The notes under the pieces: model-generated | The model's input: the letters and a program-made list of their open reading frames with translations, nothing else | Database searches by the model: none | Told to the model about the DNA's origin: nothing | Shown: piece by piece, positions 47,898 to 58,915 of the stretch | Layout: each line of letters starts with the position of its first letter | How positions within the stretch are numbered: the stretch's first letter is position 1 | NCBI GenBank assembly: GCA_947561585.1 | Contig: CANNZV010001605.1 | Coordinates: 62,001-126,000 of the forward strand | DNA from: Caprella mutica | Lineage: Eukaryota; Arthropoda; Malacostraca; Amphipoda; Caprellidae | Direction: 5' to 3' | DNA: 64,000 bases | Made by a program: the position numbers and the translations under genes

Positions 47898-49080
47898 AGT
47901 TCCAAAAGGATTGTGCAACATATTGTTGCTTAACATAAGCAGTATGGAGTTGTTGATTCAAAACAGAAGAATGGTAGACCTCCCAAAGCAATGCTGAGAG
48001 AAGATCATGCAAGTCTTCAAAGTAGCTTGCAAGGTAGTTTCAACACTGCTGGTCAAATTTTTCGTGGAATAGATGCCATGTCTGGTGGTACGGTGTCCCG
48101 GTCTACTTTTTTGCTTCGATTTCAACAAGTTGGTTTGCAATCATTTGTCCCTGCATCGAAGCTTTCAATCTCAAAAAAGAAACGGGAAGTGTTACTTGTG
48201 TTTTATCATGAGTGTGTCGTTTGGTCAATTGATCAGTGGTCGAAAGTACATTCTAGTGATGAATGGAAGAAAATAGAAATCTTTGGTTCTAATTGGAAAG
48301 TAAAAATTAAACGTAAAGTAGGGGAAATGTTAACTCCGAACTGAGTCAAGTAAACGGTTAATTTTGGAGGAGGTAGTGTGTTGGTTTAAGGGGTCATTCT
48401 TTCTGCTGGACCTGGTCCCATTGTTCGTCTACGAGGAGGAGTTATTGCAGAAGTATAAAACAGCTCTTTCGCCATCATACTCTCCCCTATCAACAAGCAG
48501 CTGACCCTCAACTTCAGAGTTTCAAGCAGGACAACGTACCCTACAACTCAGATTAAAAAGTTAGGACCCTGTTATAATATGAAGAAATTGCTCTAATGAG
48601 CTGGCCTTCACAGAATCCTGACCTCAATCGAATTGAGATTGTTCGGATAATAATTGGAGACTGTACTCAGAGAAGAAACACAAGAAATGTGGAAGAATTG
48701 TGGACATTTCTCGAGGATGAATAGAAGATGGATACTCCTTCATATTGTGCCAAATTTGTAAAATTTTGTGGTAGAAGATGTATTGAAGTGATATAGCGAA
48801 GAATTATTCACAAATTATCAAGTTAATTGCCAATATCTGCAAATATTTCAAAGTTTATGATGGCTACTCTTAACTTTTGACCAGAGCAAAATTTAGTGTT
48901 TGAAGTGAAATATGGAACTATTCCTAGAATTTTGTCCAAATGCTTTGAAATTTCATTCGAATACATATGAGCTCTATATAAGTACGTGCAAAATTTCAAT
49001 TATGAGTGTTTTGTACTTTTTTGGAAATTAAAGATTTAGATAACTTGTTTTTGCCTACTCTTATATTTTGTCAACTACTG
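47898..49080 (+). pseudogene. 5'-truncated Tc1-like element, D/E spacer
   Basis: Same left breakpoint and same decayed transposase blocks as 20529-21693. The first 117-codon frame (47991-48344) carries the N-terminal part to KVGEMLTPN before stops set in. The right terminal repeat ends at 49080. Confidence 0.8.
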
Positions 49081-50008
49081 TACATCGAAAGTGTTACAAT
49101 TATTCCAGTAAATCATTCCAGCATTTTATATATACAGTATATGTAAATGTCAAACCTTCTTAGAGTACATTAAACTCCCAAACCTAGCGTGAACTGATTA
49201 ACGTAAAATCACCCAATTAGAAAGTATCGTCTCAGAGGACAACCAGCAAACTTCAAATAGATTCTACAGTGTAAAGTCCAATTCCGTGAACAGTCGGAGA
49301 GTGTACAAATGGAAATTATCATTAGCGGCAACAATAGATAAATTAACAAGGACTCGCTTAAAAAGATTATTATTTCGGGTAAATGTGGATTTATAGATGA
49401 ATCATTACAGTCATCAGAAAAATATTAATGTCAATTTGATTTTGATTTTATTTCTCTCGTGGAGGCTAGAACTAGCTTTTTCTGGTCCAGCAGCTTATCA
49501 TACGCCTCTCCCCGTTCTTCAATCATTTTCATATCGGCCTTCACTGAACTGTGTATTTTTATAACAATTAAAGTGTGTTTCAATTCAAATCAAAACCATG
49601 GAATCTTCAATTGAAAGTCGTGACTTTCTCTAAAAAAACATTTTTAACTAACCACATATTACTAAGATCCATGAACCCAATTGTATCCCTTTGTTGCTTG
49701 TTTTTGGACTCCCCATAATAACTACATAGAGTAATTCATAGATAATTTCAACTCATACAAATATGATAATCAGTTTGAATTTGAAAATAAGACAATAAGG
49801 ATTCAGATGGTTCAATGACAACTCAGTACAACAATTAGCTGATATTTTTATTATAGTGTTTCGTAACTATTCACAATGTTTTCTAAGATGTATCTTGTTT
49901 GTATATTCGTATCTGCCTATGTATATATACACCTAAATATTATCCTAACTATTTTGATAGTAATTATCTATTATTGAGAGTTTACAAATTAAATGACTGA
50001 TATGCTTT
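49081..50008. other. 3' flank of copy E, no further gene
   Basis: Conserved spacer with the intact TATATGTAAATGTCA site and polyadenylation candidates. No coding region was seen. Confidence 0.55.
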
Positions 50009-51857
50009 TCAGTGTCCGTAAGATGGTTTTTCGTATCCGTAAGATGGTTTCTCATAACCGTAAACTGGTTTGGGGCAGACGGTCTTGTAAGCCAACTTGG
50101 TTTCGGTAACGTACTCGGGTACGAACTTGGTCTTGTATCCGATCTTGGTTCTGAAGTTGGTCTTGGTAACGTATTGAGGTGTGTAGACCGTGCTGTAAAC
50201 TGTCTGGTAGTTAACCTTGGTCTTGTAGACGGTTTGGTAGTTGGTTTCAGTGTGGTACTTGGGTACGTACTGTGTACTGGTGATGTACTTGGGTTGGTAC
50301 TCTGTCTTGTACACAGTGTTGTGTTTGGTTACGTAGTTTACTTCGGGAACCTTTACGACCTTAGTTACGTATTCTGGCACGTATTCAGTCACGTATTTTG
50401 AAACGTATTCTGTGTTGTGGATGGTTTTGTAGATTTTCTTGGGGATCACTTGGGTTTCGTAAACTTTTTCGTAGATTGGTACCTGTGCCGGAAAATAGGT
50501 TTTGAAATTTGAAAAATAGGTAAGTTAAAATGAAAAGACTCTATGATAATTTAGTTAGTTATTTTGCTCTAGTGTAAGAAGCAGTGATTTTAGCTGTCAG
50601 ATTAGTTCATAAAATAAGTTGAATCAAACTATCCGAATATTGTGAGTGTCGAAACAATGCAACGTACATGCTCCTGTATATAATATATCACAATATATTT
50701 TGTGGATCACTATCTAAGCAGCGTTGAAGTCTCTGAATAAAAAATTAAATTATAAATTCTATCTAACTGAAATAATGTCCTAAGAGAGGTAGGTTGGGCC
50801 ATAGAAGATTAGCACAGTTCCGAACATAGCTTTCTATGGCACCACTTCAATATTCCCTTCATTTGGTTTCGTGATGAAAAGAAAATTTAAAAAATATTAT
50901 TATTTTTTTAAATAATTCTATAATTAAAAATTAATTTGTTATTAATTCTCACCTGTTCGACAATGGTGGAATATATAATTTTTTTTTCTCCGTAGCAGGG
51001 GTCTGCGTGGTGAACAGCGGGGCCCACAGGGAGGTAATCCTGACTGATACCATATCCACCTCCCAGGTCTGACAAGTTGCAAGTGAAACACGGGAAGATT
51101 ATAGAAAAACTATTAAGTAAAATGCAATGAGGTAATTGGATGCTTTTAAAAGTGGTTCAAAAAACAATTAAGGATGAATATATAAATTAAATAGAAAAAA
51201 GTTTGATTTGAATTTCTTAATATTGATTATTGATTTGAAAAAAAATCAGAATTCACTAAACGTTGTTTCATAGCATTATAGCTAAAAACTTTTGTTTCAT
51301 AATAATTATATTCCCTGCATATTTATAATATATCTGATTTAGGATTTGAAATCTTTTAAAGTTCCCCTCCAAGCAAATATTTTTATTGCCTTATTCAACG
51401 AGGCTAATGTTTCTTATCATTTTGCTGCAAACCGCATTGAATTTGGTAGAATATTTTTAATTCTTTATGCTTTTAAAGATTTTTATAATCAAAACTCTAC
51501 AAAACCTATTTTACTTCCGACTTACTAATTTAAGAAATTTTCAGCCTGAAGAAAAAGAATGTACACTATTTGTTTTGATTGTCAACTAGGTATTAGTTTC
51601 AATGAATCCATTTAATATTCGTGTAAAGGTATCATTTCTTCAAATACAGTTCACAACATTTTTCTAATTTCACCTGGCGTAGCTCCCAAAAGTCCGATAC
51701 CGAGGGATGGTACGAAGTGACGTTCAGCGGCGGCTTTAGCGGCGGGTTTGGCGTCCGCAGCGGGCTTGGGATCGGCGGCGGGTTTCGGGTCTGGTTTTGC
51801 CGCTGCGTTTGTGAGGGCAATGACCGCCAAAAGGATGAGGGTGCGGGACTTACACAT
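50009..51857 (-). CDS. Copy E: secreted Tyr/Thr-rich repeat protein
   Basis: Coding exons on the minus strand are 51857-51674, 51068-50953 and 50482-50009, giving 257 aa. The N-terminus MCKSRTLILL and PAADAKPAAKAAA match copy D, followed by ERHFVPSLGIGLL with Glu in place of Asp. Exon 2 has ADPCYGEKKIIYS, Glu in place of Asp. Exon 3 has ITSTQYVPKYH like copy A rather than ITTTQHVPK, and the tail PVYGYEKPSYGYEKPSYGH. The nearest AATAAA on the minus strand is at 49852-49847, about 160 nt past the stop, because the closer signal of B, C and D is lost. The intron between the first two coding exons carries a half-deleted TTAA-flanked element (about 51356-51632). Confidence 0.85.
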
Positions 51858-52067
51858 CGTGAGCTGAAAATAATTGAATTATTAAGATCTGTGAAAAGAT
51901 ATTTGAAAAATTATTTAAAAAGTTATTTGAAAGAGTATATAAATAGATAGAAAAATCCTTTACTGTGAAATAATTTTAAACATCACTGAACATCTTTCAT
52001 CTTTAGATATTTTAACACTTCATAGTGTATCATGCTGTGTATAGTAATTTATCTTTGTAATATTACT

Positions 52068-52173
52068 AGTGTACTTGCCCGTAAGAATAACGTGTTTTCA
52101 ATAGTATCAATATTTGTAACTAGTGTACTTGCCCGTTAAGAATAACGTGTTCTCAATAGTTTCAATATTTGTG
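52068..52173. repeat. 55-bp tandem repeat in intron 1 of copy E
   Basis: Two units of the repeat seen four times in A and three times in D. Confidence 0.8.
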
Positions 52174-52431
52174 TAATTTAACTGTCCACACTTCTGGTCC
52201 CTCATATTTAAATATGGTTATTAATTGAATAATGACGATAATACTATAGCATAGACTCCATACAATATATAAATTTAATGACAGAGATTGTAATGAATTC
52301 ATTAAAGACCAAATTTGTATTTTATAGATAATTTCTAATTTAGAAAATGCAATCCATTATTTAACTCATTTAATAATTAGTATTCATGCTACCACCTGGT
52401 AACATTTTAGCGTGATTTCTGTATATTATTT

Positions 52432-52586
52432 AAGGGCCCCCTTCACACGAGCGGTTTTGGAGCGTTTTCTAAGCTCCAAAATCGTCACGTAACATGATAC
52501 ATATGAAATGGGTTTAACAATAATTTCCTATGAGTCAAAAACGTTGTGAAAACGCTTGGAAAAAACGCTCGTGCGATCGGGCCCTT
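52432..52586. mobile_element. MITE with GGGCCC termini in intron 1 of copy E
   Basis: Ends TTAAGGGCCCCCTTC and GATCGGGCCCTTAA. This copy keeps the full symmetrical TTAA or TAA flanks best. Confidence 0.65.
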
Positions 52587-52910
52587 AAACATGACAGACA
52601 GACAGACGAATAAAGATTAGGACATTATTTATGGGGTGATGAGTTTTTCTGTCATTGTAACATGTTACCTCACTTTTAAACTGTTTTTCTAGGTTACGGT
52701 TGGTATTGTTATTTATTATATTTTGCAACAATCACTGTTTCAAAATAATAAAGATTTAGTAAATTTGTATGACGAAGTTTTCGAGATGAAAAAAATCATG
52801 AAAAACCTCTGTGAATATTTTTTCGACAATTTTTTTTATTGAATTTTCTGAAAAACGATACTTTTTCCCTAAAAAAAACGTTTTTTAAGTCTTTATTTTT
52901 CCTCACCCAC

Positions 52911-52998
52911 CTTTTTCGTTGGGATGAACTAAAGTTGTTTTCGTATCCAAGACAAACACTGAACTGATATGCAGATAAGAACGTGGCAGTTTATATAC
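52911..52998 (-). promoter_or_regulatory. Copy E promoter and noncoding first exon
   Basis: TATA box 52998-52990, start at 52965, leader exon 52965-52911 with donor AAAG|GTGGGT, intron of 1047 nt. The CCACTAGAGGCGTGG block is at 53060-53046. Confidence 0.8.
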
Positions 52999-53060
52999 TC
53001 TGTGTGACGGGTTGCCAGTTAGTCTATTTCCTGTTTATTATTGCACCACGCCTCTAGTGG

Positions 53061-54359
53061 CTCTATCATTATTGAATGACTTTGTAATTACTGAAGGATA
53101 GAAATAAGTAATTATTATGCACATTATCTATTGATGTGTTATTTAAAGATTTGCATTTGAGGGAAGTTCCACATATTTCGATCATATACAAAATCAGTAT
53201 ATAATAATTAATAAATAAGGTTAAAAATCAATTATAAGATTTTTTCAAAGGACCCCTCCAAGCAAATTGGTTTGATGTTTTAATCAATGAAACTAATATT
53301 TTTTATCTATTTTTGCAAACTCCATGAAATTTTATATGTATTTAAAGATTTTTATGATCAGAACTTTACAAAAATAGATCTACTTCCGACTTGCTAATTT
53401 CCATTCTTAAGAAAAAGAATGTACAGAGTTTGTTTTGAATGTCAACTAGGTATATATGATCAACTGAATATTAAATATTGAGTAAGGGAATAAAATTGGG
53501 AGAACCAATTATTATAAAAACGTTTATTTACTTCAGGAAACAATTTGCATCCTAAACGAAAGCTGAACATCAGAACCGTAGACCGATAGTTGGGCCCAAG
53601 TCAATAACGCCTCACGACAATTGGGCCCCGGACAATTATTCCCCAAGACAAATATATTATATGCCTATTTTATAAGAAGACTGTGTAGTGAATGAGTTAA
53701 GATGTAGCAAATATGGAAAATAAGAATGTGGATATCTTAGAAGAAACAGTAAAAAATATAGGTATTTTAAACCACCAAGACATGCCGAAATTGTTGGAAC
53801 ATATAAGCTGACTGAAGTTTGATGTGAATTTGTGGAAACCTGTTCAGTTTTCAATATTGAAAATTTTATGAATTAATATTGCAAAACATATTCTCATAAT
53901 CTCATCTTATACCAACAGCTGTTCAATTCTTCTTAGTTCAATGTAACGAGTAGCCTTTAAAATTTACCCATTTTATTAACTAAATATTACTGAAACTGAA
54001 CTTTGTCAGACGATGTACACTACACATTGGATCCATACGTAATAATTAATGTATTATACGACTTATTCAAATCTTTAAATATATTCATCACACCCAAACA
54101 TGAATTTAGCATCCAAATGTGATTTAAAGGGGCTTCATAATATATCCCTTATCAGGTTTATCAATCAAGTTAAAACAATTTTATATATTGAGAATAAAAA
54201 TGATATATAAAGCGTATTTTTAGAAAATATAAAGCGTATTTCAGAATATAAAAGAATATGTTCTTTTTATAATCTGACAGTACGAATTTATCTGTGCTGC
54301 AATTTATTTGGGGACCACAACTATTTACTTGGCTACAGTTGATGTTGAGGTTCAGCCCT
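53061..54359. other. E/F spacer, promoter-side part: element relics
   Basis: Dispersed-element copy from about 53250, GGGCCC-rich relic at 53583-53650, AT-rich DNA. No gene was seen. Confidence 0.6.
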
Positions 54360-55193
54360 GGAATTACCATTCAACAGGAGGGCTTTATAATGTGAATTGA
54401 AATAAATCGTAGTTTGTACTGGAATTACAATTCAACAGGAGAGCTTTATAATGTGAATTGAAATAAATCATAGTTTGTACTGGAATTAAAATTCAACAGG
54501 AGAGCTTTATAATGTGAATTGAAATAAGTCATAGTTTGTACTGGAATTACAATTCAATAGGAGGACTTTATAATGTGAATTGAAATAAATCATAGTTTGT
54601 ACTGGAATTACAATTCAACAGGATGGCTTTATAATGTGAATTGAAATAAGTCATAGTTTATACTGGAATTAACATTCAACAGGTTAGCTTTATAATGTGA
54701 ATTGAAATAAATCATAGTTTGTACTGGAATTACAATTCAACAGGATGGCTTTATAATGTGAATTGAAATAAGTCATAGTTTGTACTGGAATTACAATTCA
54801 ACAGGATGGCTTTATAATGTGAATTGAAATAAATCATAGTTTGTACTGGAATTACCATTCAACAGGTTGGCTTTATAATGTGAATTGAAATAAATCATAG
54901 TTTGTACTGGAATTACCATTCAACAGGAGGACTTTATAATGTGAATTGAAATAAATCATAGTTTGTACTGGAATTACCATTCAACAGGAGGACTTTATAA
55001 TGTGAATTGAAATAAGTCATAGTTTGTACTGGAATTACAATTCAATAGGAGGACTTTATAATGTGAATTGAAATAAATCATAGTTTGTACTGGAATTACA
55101 ATTCAACAGGATGGCTTTATAATGTGAATTGAAATAAGTCATAGTTTGTACTGGAATTACAATTCAACAGGAGTACTTTATAATGTGAATTGA
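54360..55193. repeat. 61-bp minisatellite, E/F spacer
   Basis: The longest array, about 13.7 units. It shows higher-order structure: blocks of several units with the same variants (GGAGGACTTT, GGATGGCTTT, AAGTCATAG) recur. It ends at the GAATTGAAG fusion. Confidence 0.9.
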
Positions 55194-56377
55194 AGTTCCT
55201 AAAGGATTGTGCAACATATTGTTGCTTAACATAAGCAGTATGGAGTTGATGATTCCAAACAGAAGAATGGTAGACCTCCCAAAGCAATGCTGAGAGAAGA
55301 TCATGCAAGTCATCAAAGTAGCTTGCCAGTTAGTTTCAACACTGCTGGTCAAATTTTTTATGAAATAGATGTCATGTCTGGTGGTAAGGTGTCCCGGTCT
55401 ACTTTTTCGCTTCGATTTCAACAAGTTGGTTTGCAATCATTTGTCCCTGCGTCGAAGCTTTCAATCTCAAAAAAGAAACGGAAAATGTTACTTGTGTTTT
55501 ATCATGAGTTTGTCGTTTGGTCGATTGATCAGTGGTCGAAAGTACATTCTAGTGATGAATGGAAGAAAAATAGAAATCTTTGGTTCTAATTGGAAAGTAA
55601 AAATTAAACGTAAAGTAGGGGAAATGTTAACTCTGAACTGCGTCAAGTAAACGGTTAATTTTGGAGGAGGTAGTGTGTTGGTTTAGGGGGTCATTTTTTC
55701 TGCTGGACCTGGTCCCATTATTCGTCTACAAGGAGGAGTTATTGCAGAAGTATAAAATTGCTCTTTCGCCATCATACTCTCCCCTATCAACAAGCAGCTG
55801 ACCCTCAACCTCAGAGTTTCAAGCAGGACAACGTACCCTACAACTCAGATTAAAAAGTTAGGACCCTGTTATAATATGAAGAAATTACTCTAATGAGCTG
55901 GCCTTCACAGAATCCTGACCTCAATCGAAATGAGATTGTTTGGATAATAATTGGAGATTGTATTCAGAGAAGAAACACAAGAAATGTGGAAGAATTGTGG
56001 ACATTTCTCGAGGATGAATAGAAGATGGATACTCCTTCATATTGTGCCAAATTTGTAAAATTTTGTGGTAGAAGATGTATTGAAGTGATATAGCGAAGAA
56101 TTATTCACAAATTATCAAGTTAATTGCCAATATCTGCAAATATTTCAAAGTTTATGATGGCTACCCTTAACTTTTGACCAGAGCAAAATTTAGTGTTTGA
56201 AGTGAAATATAGAACTATTCCTAGAATTTTGTCCAAATGCTTTGAAATTTCATTCGAATACATATGAGCTCTATATAAGTACGTGCAAAATTTCAATTAT
56301 GAGTGTTTTGTCCTTTTTTGGAAATTAAAGATTTAGATAACTTATTTTTGCCTACCCTTATATTTTGTCCACTACTG
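55194..56377 (+). pseudogene. 5'-truncated Tc1-like element, E/F spacer
   Basis: Same breakpoint, decayed transposase and right terminal repeat as in the A/B and D/E spacers. Frameshifts differ from copy to copy, so it has decayed further since duplication. Confidence 0.8.
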
Positions 56378-56444
56378 TACATCGAAAGTGTTACAATTAT
56401 TCCAGTAAATTATTCCAGCATCTTATATATATACAGTATATGTA

Positions 56445-58029
56445 CACTGCGACCAGAATTATTAGTCCTAAGTGTTTATTGACTATATCTCAAAAACGGG
56501 CAGCGGTAAATTTACGAAATTTTCACCATAAGTGTAGAAGGATATGAGACACATTCGTGTCATTATACGAAGATTAACTCTTTTTAATTTTTAATTTATT
56601 TAATATTTCCATTTTTCAGGTGACCAGAATTATTAGTCCCGATTTTTTCGTTTCTTTATAAATTTGTTACAAGGATAAATAAACGAATTTTTTAAATAAC
56701 AAAACTTTTAACATCAAATACCAAATACAAATACACTTTGTAAACACAAGAAAGTAGTCAATAGTTAATTTAATATGGCAGAAATCATGATTATTTCCCA
56801 ATGTGAGATCCTTGGGATTTTATGACTTGAAACATTCGTTCAGTGACAGAATCTGTTAGTTTTTTGATAGTAGAAGGATCCACAGCCTTCGCAGCATTCT
56901 GTATGGCAGCCCAGAGATCATTTTTTGATGAATACTGCTTCCCATTGCTGTAAACACTTCTTTTGATGATGGCCCATAAATTTTCAATGGGATTTAAATC
57001 GGGTGAGCAGGCAGGCCAGTCCATCAGGGTGTTATTCTTGAAGCCCAGTGAGTGCAAGAACTCTTTGGTTTTCTTTGCTGCATGCGACGGAGCATTATCT
57101 TGCATAAATATGATTTTACGGCGTTGTTCCAAAGGCAGGTCATCTAACCAGTCTGAAAGAGCAGAATCAATGAACTCACAGTAGCGCTTAGAATCGAGTT
57201 TAACACCTTTTTGCACCTTCACAGGACCAATGAGTACATCCCCTATAATTCCCGCCCAAAACATCACCCCTCCACCACCTTGCTGACGTCGCAAACGCAT
57301 TTGGGAAGGGTCATCCCCAGACACCCATCCTTTGGACCATCCATCAGGGCCATCCAAAGTTGCTCTACATTCGTCAGTGAATAATATAAGCTTTGGAGAG
57401 GTTCTCATATATCTCTTGGCCCAATCTAGACGCCTCTCTTTGTGTTTTGGGGTGAGAGGAGGAGTTATAGTGGCTTTTTTTTGTTTAGCAAATTTTCCAA
57501 GAACTGAATTGCGGGTCGATTTAGACACATCTGCAACCCCGGAAGCGGAAAAAATGTCCTTGCTTGTTGAACCAGGGTTCTTCTTCAATGTAGCCTTCAG
57601 GCGGCGCACATCCCTTTCTGATAGTTTCCTCAATTTGCCTTTATCCTTGCGTTCTTTGCGAATTTTCGGATTTTCCAAAAAACGCTTGATGGTTTTTACA
57701 TGGCGTCCAATTTGTGCAGCTATTTCAGCTTGAGGCTTCTTCTTAGCTGTTAACTTGATGATAAGGTTTTTTTCTTGCTCTGAAAGGTCCTTTCCACGCC
57801 CCATTTTCAACTAATTAAATAAAAATTATGTACTGGACTAATAATTATGGTCACCTGAAAAAAGGAAATATTAAATAAATTCAAAACAAAGAAGAGTACA
57901 ACTTTGAAAATTAGTTAGAACGTGTCTCATACTCTTCTACACCTATGGTTGAAATTTCGGAAATCTTCCGCAAACGGTTTTAGAGTTATGGGCAAAAAAC
58001 TCTTTGGACTAATAATTCTGGTCGCAGTG
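56445..58029 (-). mobile_element. Complete DD37E Tc1/mariner transposon with IR/DR ends
   Basis: TA lies at 56443-56444 and 58030-58031; the other spacers have the uninterrupted ATATGTAATTGTC. The ends CACTGCGACCAGAATTATTA are perfect inverted copies. Each arm of about 195 bp holds two direct repeats of GACCAGAATTATTAGTCC: outer at 56451-56468 and 58006-58023, inner at 56622-56639 and 57835-57852 (the last with one mismatch). This is the IR/DR layout known from Sleeping Beauty-type elements, where the repeats bind transposase. One uninterrupted transposase gene fills the centre. Confidence 0.9.
56791..57804 (-). CDS. Tc1/mariner transposase, DD37E type, apparently intact
   Basis: A 337-aa protein starting at ATG 57804 (MGRGKDLSEQEKNLIIKL); an in-frame TTG six bases upstream is not needed. 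Residues about 7-45 and 60-107 form the paired helix-turn-helix DNA-binding region, with a basic stretch KERKDKGKLRK between them as a possible nuclear signal. The DDE nuclease has D144 in LFTDECRATLDGPDGW, D236 in FMQDNAPSHA and E274 in SPDLNPIENLW. Thirty-seven residues separate the last two, which places it in the DD37E group first described from mosquitoes. GGGGVMFWAGI (176-186) is the glycine-rich box. Its length matches full transposases of the group. There is no stop or frameshift, and it is flanked by perfect ends, so recent transposition is likely. Confidence 0.92.
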   Translation of the reverse strand: MGRGKDLSEQEKNLIIKLTAKKKPQAEIAAQIGRHVKTIKRFLENPKIRKERKDKGKLRKLSERDVRRLKATLKKNPGSTSKDIFSASGVADVSKSTRNSVLGKFAKQKKATITPPLTPKHKERRLDWAKRYMRTSPKLILFTDECRATLDGPDGWSKGWVSGDDPSQMRLRRQQGGGGVMFWAGIIGDVLIGPVKVQKGVKLDSKRYCEFIDSALSDWLDDLPLEQRRKIIFMQDNAPSHAAKKTKEFLHSLGFKNNTLMDWPACSPDLNPIENLWAIIKRSVYSNGKQYSSKNDLWAAIQNAAKAVDPSTIKKLTDSVTERMFQVIKSQGSHIGK

Positions 58030-58031
58030 TA

Positions 58032-58915
58032 ATTGTCAAACCTTCTTAGAGTACATTAAACTCCCAAACCTAGCGTGAACTGATTAACGTAAAATCACTC
58101 AATTTGAAAGAATCGTCTCAGAGGACAACCAGCAAACTTCAAATAGATTCTACAGTGTGAAGTCAAATTCCGTGAACACTCGGAGAGTGTACAAATGGAA
58201 ATTATCATTAGCGGCAACAATAGATAAATTAACAAGGACTCGCTTAAAAAGATTATTATTTCGGGTAAATGTGGATTTATAGATGAATCATTACAGTCAT
58301 CAGAAAATATTAATGTCAATTTGATTTTGAATTTATTTCTCTCGTGGAAGTTAGAACTAGCTTTTTCTGGGCCAACAGCTTGTCATACGCTTCTCAACGT
58401 TCTTCAATCATTCTCATTTCGGCCTTCGCTGAACTGTGTATTTTTATAACAGTTAAAGTGTGTTTCAATTCAAATCAAAACCATGGAATCTTCAAATAAA
58501 AGTCGTGACTTTCTCTAAAAAATGAAACCAAATCATCGGATGGACATTTTTAACTAACCACATATTATAAAGATCCATGAATCCAATTTTATCCCTTTGT
58601 TGCTTGTTTTTGGACTCCCTATAATAACTACATAGAGTAATTCATACATAATTTTAACTCATACAAATATGATAATCAGTTTGAATTTTGAAAATAAGAC
58701 AATAAGGATTCAGATGGTTCAATAACAACTCAGTACAACAATTAGCTGATATTTTTATTGTAGTGTTTCGTAACTATACACAATGTTTTCTAAGATGTAT
58801 CTTGTTTTTATATTCGTATCTACCTATGTATATATACACCTAAATATTATCCTAACTATTTTGATAGTAATTATCTATAATTGAGAGTTTACAAATTAAA
58901 TGACTGATATGCTTT
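58032..58915. other. 3' flank of copy F, no further gene
   Basis: Conserved spacer resuming after the DD37E insertion. The 74-codon frame at 58095-58319 is not conserved in sister flanks. Confidence 0.55.

Noticed and set aside
56963..57184. Plus-strand frames opposite the DD37E transposase (56963-57184, 57332-57733)
   Set aside because: They are antisense to a convincing full-length transposase.
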